Positions 61,305 to 64,000 of a DNA stretch of 64,000 nt are shown here, in pieces (position 1 is the first letter of the stretch; each line of letters opens with the position of its first letter). The notes under the pieces are model-generated. The model was not told the DNA's origin and did not search any database. It saw only the letters and a list, made by a program, of their open reading frames with translations. The stretch comes from Craspedostauros australis. Lineage: Eukaryota; Bacillariophyta; Bacillariophyceae; Mastogloiales; Achnanthaceae. The stretch covers positions 434,001-498,000 of the forward strand of contig JAMXDE010000037.1 of assembly GCA_026770025.1 (NCBI GenBank), written 5' to 3'. The translations under genes were made by a program, and so were the position numbers.

Positions 61305-64000
61305 CTCCCTCTCGATACGTTGTGTGAGAAGGGAGTCCCTGAGGCGAGGCACACCGTCACCAACCCATCAACAGCTTCCTGAGCTTGATGAATAGGTCGT
61401 GGGCAAGGCCCTTCGTGAAGATGTCGGCGACTTGATCTGTGCTGGCCACGTACTTGATGACGATGAAGGACTGTTTCACCCAGTACCAGAAGAAGTGATA
61501 CTTGATGAGATAGTGCTTCGTGCGCGCTGTGACCTGATGGTTGTTGGCCAGCGAAATACAAGCGTTGTTGTCCTCAAACACCGTGCATTTGATGCCGGCC
61601 TCCAATTCTTGGTCCAAGTCCATTGCAACGGATATCTCGCGGATGAGTTGCATGAGTGGGATGACAACGCGCATTGCCTGTGAGAGCGCTGCATACTCCG
61701 CTTCCATTGTAGAGAGGGCAATCTCTGTCTGAAGTTTCGACTTCCAGACAAGAGGACAGCCCCCAAGCTCGATGATGTAGCCTGTTCGAGATCGTGCTGC
61801 ATTGATCGAGCGATGGTCCTCACATCGATATAACCCACCGAAATCGGCATCCACATAGCAAGTCAGCTGCAGTTTCCCAGTTGGCTTGATGATCGTGCCT
61901 CGATCGGATGTACCAGCTAGGTATCGCACCAGCGTCTTCATGGCCTTGGCATGTGTGCGCTTGGGATCGTTGCTGAATCGGGCGAGCTGGGATACTGCGA
62001 AAGCGATGTCTGGGCGTGTATTGGTTGCCAGGTAGAGTAGCATACCTACCACGGAGCGGTAATTCCAGTCTTCCGAATATGGTGGCTCGTGATCGTCGGC
62101 TCCGAGAGCTTGCTGGATGGTTGGCGTGGCATTCGGTTTACACTTCTGCATGCCAACCGTGTCGATGACCTTCTTGATGAGTCCGCGTTGAAGCATGTGC
62201 ACCGTGCCTGCTTTTGGATCGTGCACCAGTTGAATGCCCAGGAATTCGGTGAAAGAGCCTTCCTTCTTCAGTTCAAATCCACGGTTGCGCATGGAAGCAA
62301 TGAATGCCTCCGCCTCCTGCTCGGTCTTGGATGCTATCCCAGCGTCATCCACATACAGGACGATCATCATGCCCTTGCGCATGAATAAGCACTGTTCCTG
62401 ATCGCATGCTCGAAAGCCTTCAGCGGTCAGTGCCTTCAGCAGGTGTTCGTACCACAAGCGTGGAGCGATGTTGAGGCCATAAAGACTTTTGTTGAGTCTG
62501 AGACAGGTGTTGCGACCGTTGGTGGAATGGAATCCCCGAGGAAGGTGTAGGAACACAGGCTTGTGTATCTTTGCCTGCGCGAATGCATTGGAGAAGTCGA
62601 TGGAGATTGTAGACCAGTTCATGATGGTGGAAATGATGAGGAAGGTTCGTACCGACGACCAAGCGACGACTGGAGCATACACGGACTCGTTGGTGTCCAT
62701 CAAGTCTCCGCGACAGCACCATCGTCCTTTGTATTTCTTGACCGTACCATCAGGAAGCCGCTTGCGTCGGAAGACCCAAGTTCCCGGAAAGATACGTGAG
62801 GTAGCTTGCGTCTTCGGCACCTCATCCCATGTGCCTTTGCTGATGAGTTCCCGAATCTCGGCTTCAGCTGCTTGCATCCATTGCGCTTTATCGTTGTCAC
62901 GCATGGCTTCGTCGAATGATAGGGTATCAGGGTCACTGCTGGAAGCTTTGCAGATGATGGCTGTGTTGGCAAGGTACCCAGTTGCGTCTGTCTCGAAAAA
63001 GGGGCGCATCTCCATCTGGACGTGCAGGATGTTGGATGGCTCTGCTGAGGATCTGGTGGCACTGAGGACATCGCTGCATTCCTGAAGCAAGCATGTGCTC
63101 ATGTGGAAGTTGGACAGTGGTGCGAGTTCGTCGTTGTCCATCTCGAATGTTCCCATGAGGGCGTAGTATTCGTCGTCGTTGTCTTCCATTTGGTCATCCT
63201 GTGTGGTGATCATCTCACCACCTCGTCCAAGCATGGATGCAAGTCCATAGAGCTGCCTGGACATGACAAGAGCGACGATGCGAATCGAGGATGAGAGCTG
63301 ACCCAGTCGTCTCAGCATGGACACACGTAGCTGCGACGTGATGGTGTCAAATGCGCTCTCAGTCTCTCGTATGTGTTCCGCTGCTTCATTGGGATCGCAG
63401 ATTTGGATTGGGTTCGACCACGGGCGCATCTGAACACGCCACTCATCGATTCCATTGACGCTGAAGAATGGACTTTGTCCAAAGGGGAGTAGATGTCGAA
63501 GACGAGTTGGTGCTTGCTGAATGCTTGGTGGCAAAGGATGGTTCTCAGAGCTGGATCCGTAGGTGGTGCTGAGATCATCGGCGATGCTGTGAAGTAGAGG
63601 AACGAGCTCCCTCGCGAAGGTTGATTCCATATGGGGGTTCATGTGAAGCTGCTCAGCGATGTCTTCCCGTACTTGGATGGCCATGCGAATGGATGGTCGC
63701 TCAAGCATGTCAATGTTGGCGGTCGATGCGTTGTCTTCTTCGGTGAGAAGGACGATGATATCACCTCCATCATCGTCGCAGTAGCGTCCTCCAAGAGTAT
63801 CGTAGTGCAGGCGTGTTGGAGGCGCTCTGGTACGCTGTCCCATGATACGAGCCGATCGTCGGGTAGGCTCCCTCTGTTGACGAGATTTCGACGGCTTGCG
63901 AGGAGTAGATCGCTTTGGCTTGGCAGGTGTTGTTGCACGTCTAGGCGACGGTTGCGCCGTGATGGGCATTGGTGGCGTCCCTCCCTCTTGGGGAGAGTCT
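61305..64000 (-). mobile_element. Ty1/copia LTR retrotransposon 3, 3' part, continues off window
   Basis: The minus strand holds the 3' part of a pol gene, then the purine tract GAGAGGGAG, directly followed at 61304 leftwards by AGTTACAAC…. The tract and the AGTT start are the same as in element 2, so this is the inner edge of the 3' LTR and the family shares the AG…CT termini. The LTR's outer edge was not found. Age cannot be estimated because the second LTR is outside the window. No break was seen in the visible part. Confidence 0.85.
61357..64000 (-). CDS. Pol 3' part of copia element 3 (linker, RT, RNase H), 5' end off window
   Basis: The frame is open to the window edge (at least 870 codons). 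From the right: a Lys/Arg/Pro/Thr-rich linker; about 250 residues without known domain, matching in position the linker between integrase and RT in element 2; reverse transcriptase (WVFRRKRLPDGTVKKYKGRW, SIDFSNAFAQA, VLYVDDAGIAS); and RNase H (CYVDADFGGLY, STMEAEYAALS). RT and RNase H resemble element 2 closely, perhaps 60-70 percent at the protein level by eye. Gag, protease and integrase would lie beyond 64000. Confidence 0.92.
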   Translation of the reverse strand, partial: DSPQEGGTPPMPITAQPSPRRATTPAKPKRSTPRKPSKSRQQREPTRRSARIMGQRTRAPPTRLHYDTLGGRYCDDDGGDIIVLLTEEDNASTANIDMLERPSIRMAIQVREDIAEQLHMNPHMESTFARELVPLLHSIADDLSTTYGSSSENHPLPPSIQQAPTRLRHLLPFGQSPFFSVNGIDEWRVQMRPWSNPIQICDPNEAAEHIRETESAFDTITSQLRVSMLRRLGQLSSSIRIVALVMSRQLYGLASMLGRGGEMITTQDDQMEDNDDEYYALMGTFEMDNDELAPLSNFHMSTCLLQECSDVLSATRSSAEPSNILHVQMEMRPFFETDATGYLANTAIICKASSSDPDTLSFDEAMRDNDKAQWMQAAEAEIRELISKGTWDEVPKTQATSRIFPGTWVFRRKRLPDGTVKKYKGRWCCRGDLMDTNESVYAPVVAWSSVRTFLIISTIMNWSTISIDFSNAFAQAKIHKPVFLHLPRGFHSTNGRNTCLRLNKSLYGLNIAPRLWYEHLLKALTAEGFRACDQEQCLFMRKGMMIVLYVDDAGIASKTEQEAEAFIASMRNRGFELKKEGSFTEFLGIQLVHDPKAGTVHMLQRGLIKKVIDTVGMQKCKPNATPTIQQALGADDHEPPYSEDWNYRSVVGMLLYLATNTRPDIAFAVSQLARFSNDPKRTHAKAMKTLVRYLAGTSDRGTIIKPTGKLQLTCYVDADFGGLYRCEDHRSINAARSRTGYIIELGGCPLVWKSKLQTEIALSTMEAEYAALSQAMRVVIPLMQLIREISVAMDLDQELEAGIKCTVFEDNNACISLANNHQVTARTKHYLIKYHFFWYWVKQSFIVIKYVASTDQVADIFTKGLAHDLFIKLRKLLMGW

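Noticed and set aside
1-64000. tRNA and rRNA genes
   Set aside because: No T-loop/acceptor combination or rRNA-like block was recognised on either strand; a covariance-model scan would settle this.

Overview
The window is nuclear DNA of a stramenopile alga, most likely a diatom. The basis is a lumenal plastid protein whose presequence has a signal peptide cut just before a phenylalanine (LAAAF-type site) followed by a twin-arginine segment, a secreted LQIRGG-type protein that I recall only from diatoms, a heat-shock-factor transcription factor of the type expanded in diatoms, short-intron genes with A/C-rich leaders, and Ty1/copia elements with one long gag-pol frame. Species cannot be told from the sequence.

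Layout. 1-1600: an HSF gene running off the left edge. 1601-8770: about 7 kb with no gene I can support. 8.8-25.3 kb: a compact host block with arginyl-tRNA-protein transferase ATE1, a thylakoid-lumen protein overlapping it tail to tail, an organellar RsuA/RluB-type pseudouridine synthase, a membrane-anchored QSOX-type sulfhydryl oxidase, a secreted DUF2141 protein, a cold-shock-domain protein with three exons, an NDUFB4-like complex I subunit, an ankyrin-type protein and a mitochondrial 2-hydroxyacid dehydrogenase. 25.65-40.2 kb: a diverged tandem duplication of about 3.3 kb. Each unit holds a leucine-rich-repeat-like gene and a decayed FAD monooxygenase. The second unit is split by a young copia element (31353-38820) that inserted into the LRR-like gene. 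40.9-42.9 kb: a DEP-domain/pyridine-nucleotide oxidoreductase gene with three apparent frame breaks. 43.2-52.3 kb: a second young copia element with unusual AG...CT termini. 53.6-58.1 kb: a Harbinger-like DDE transposase and an unrecognised divergent gene, with an odd array of CATGGGAA motifs between them. 58.6-60.0 kb: MTFP1-like and LQIRGG-type secreted protein genes. 61.3 kb to the right edge: the 3' part of a third copia element, related to the second.

The host genes form no operon or obvious pathway. They are mostly housekeeping genes for protein turnover and folding, RNA modification, respiration and photosynthesis. The right half is shaped by transposition and duplication. The most interesting items are the CATGGGAA array between two divergent genes, the extra domains inside both copia polyproteins (a membrane-spanning pair in one, a zinc-ribbon-like segment and EPMWLP-type repeats in the other), the AG...CT termini, the tandem duplication with a conversion-like identical block, and a hairpin-rich structure near the third element.
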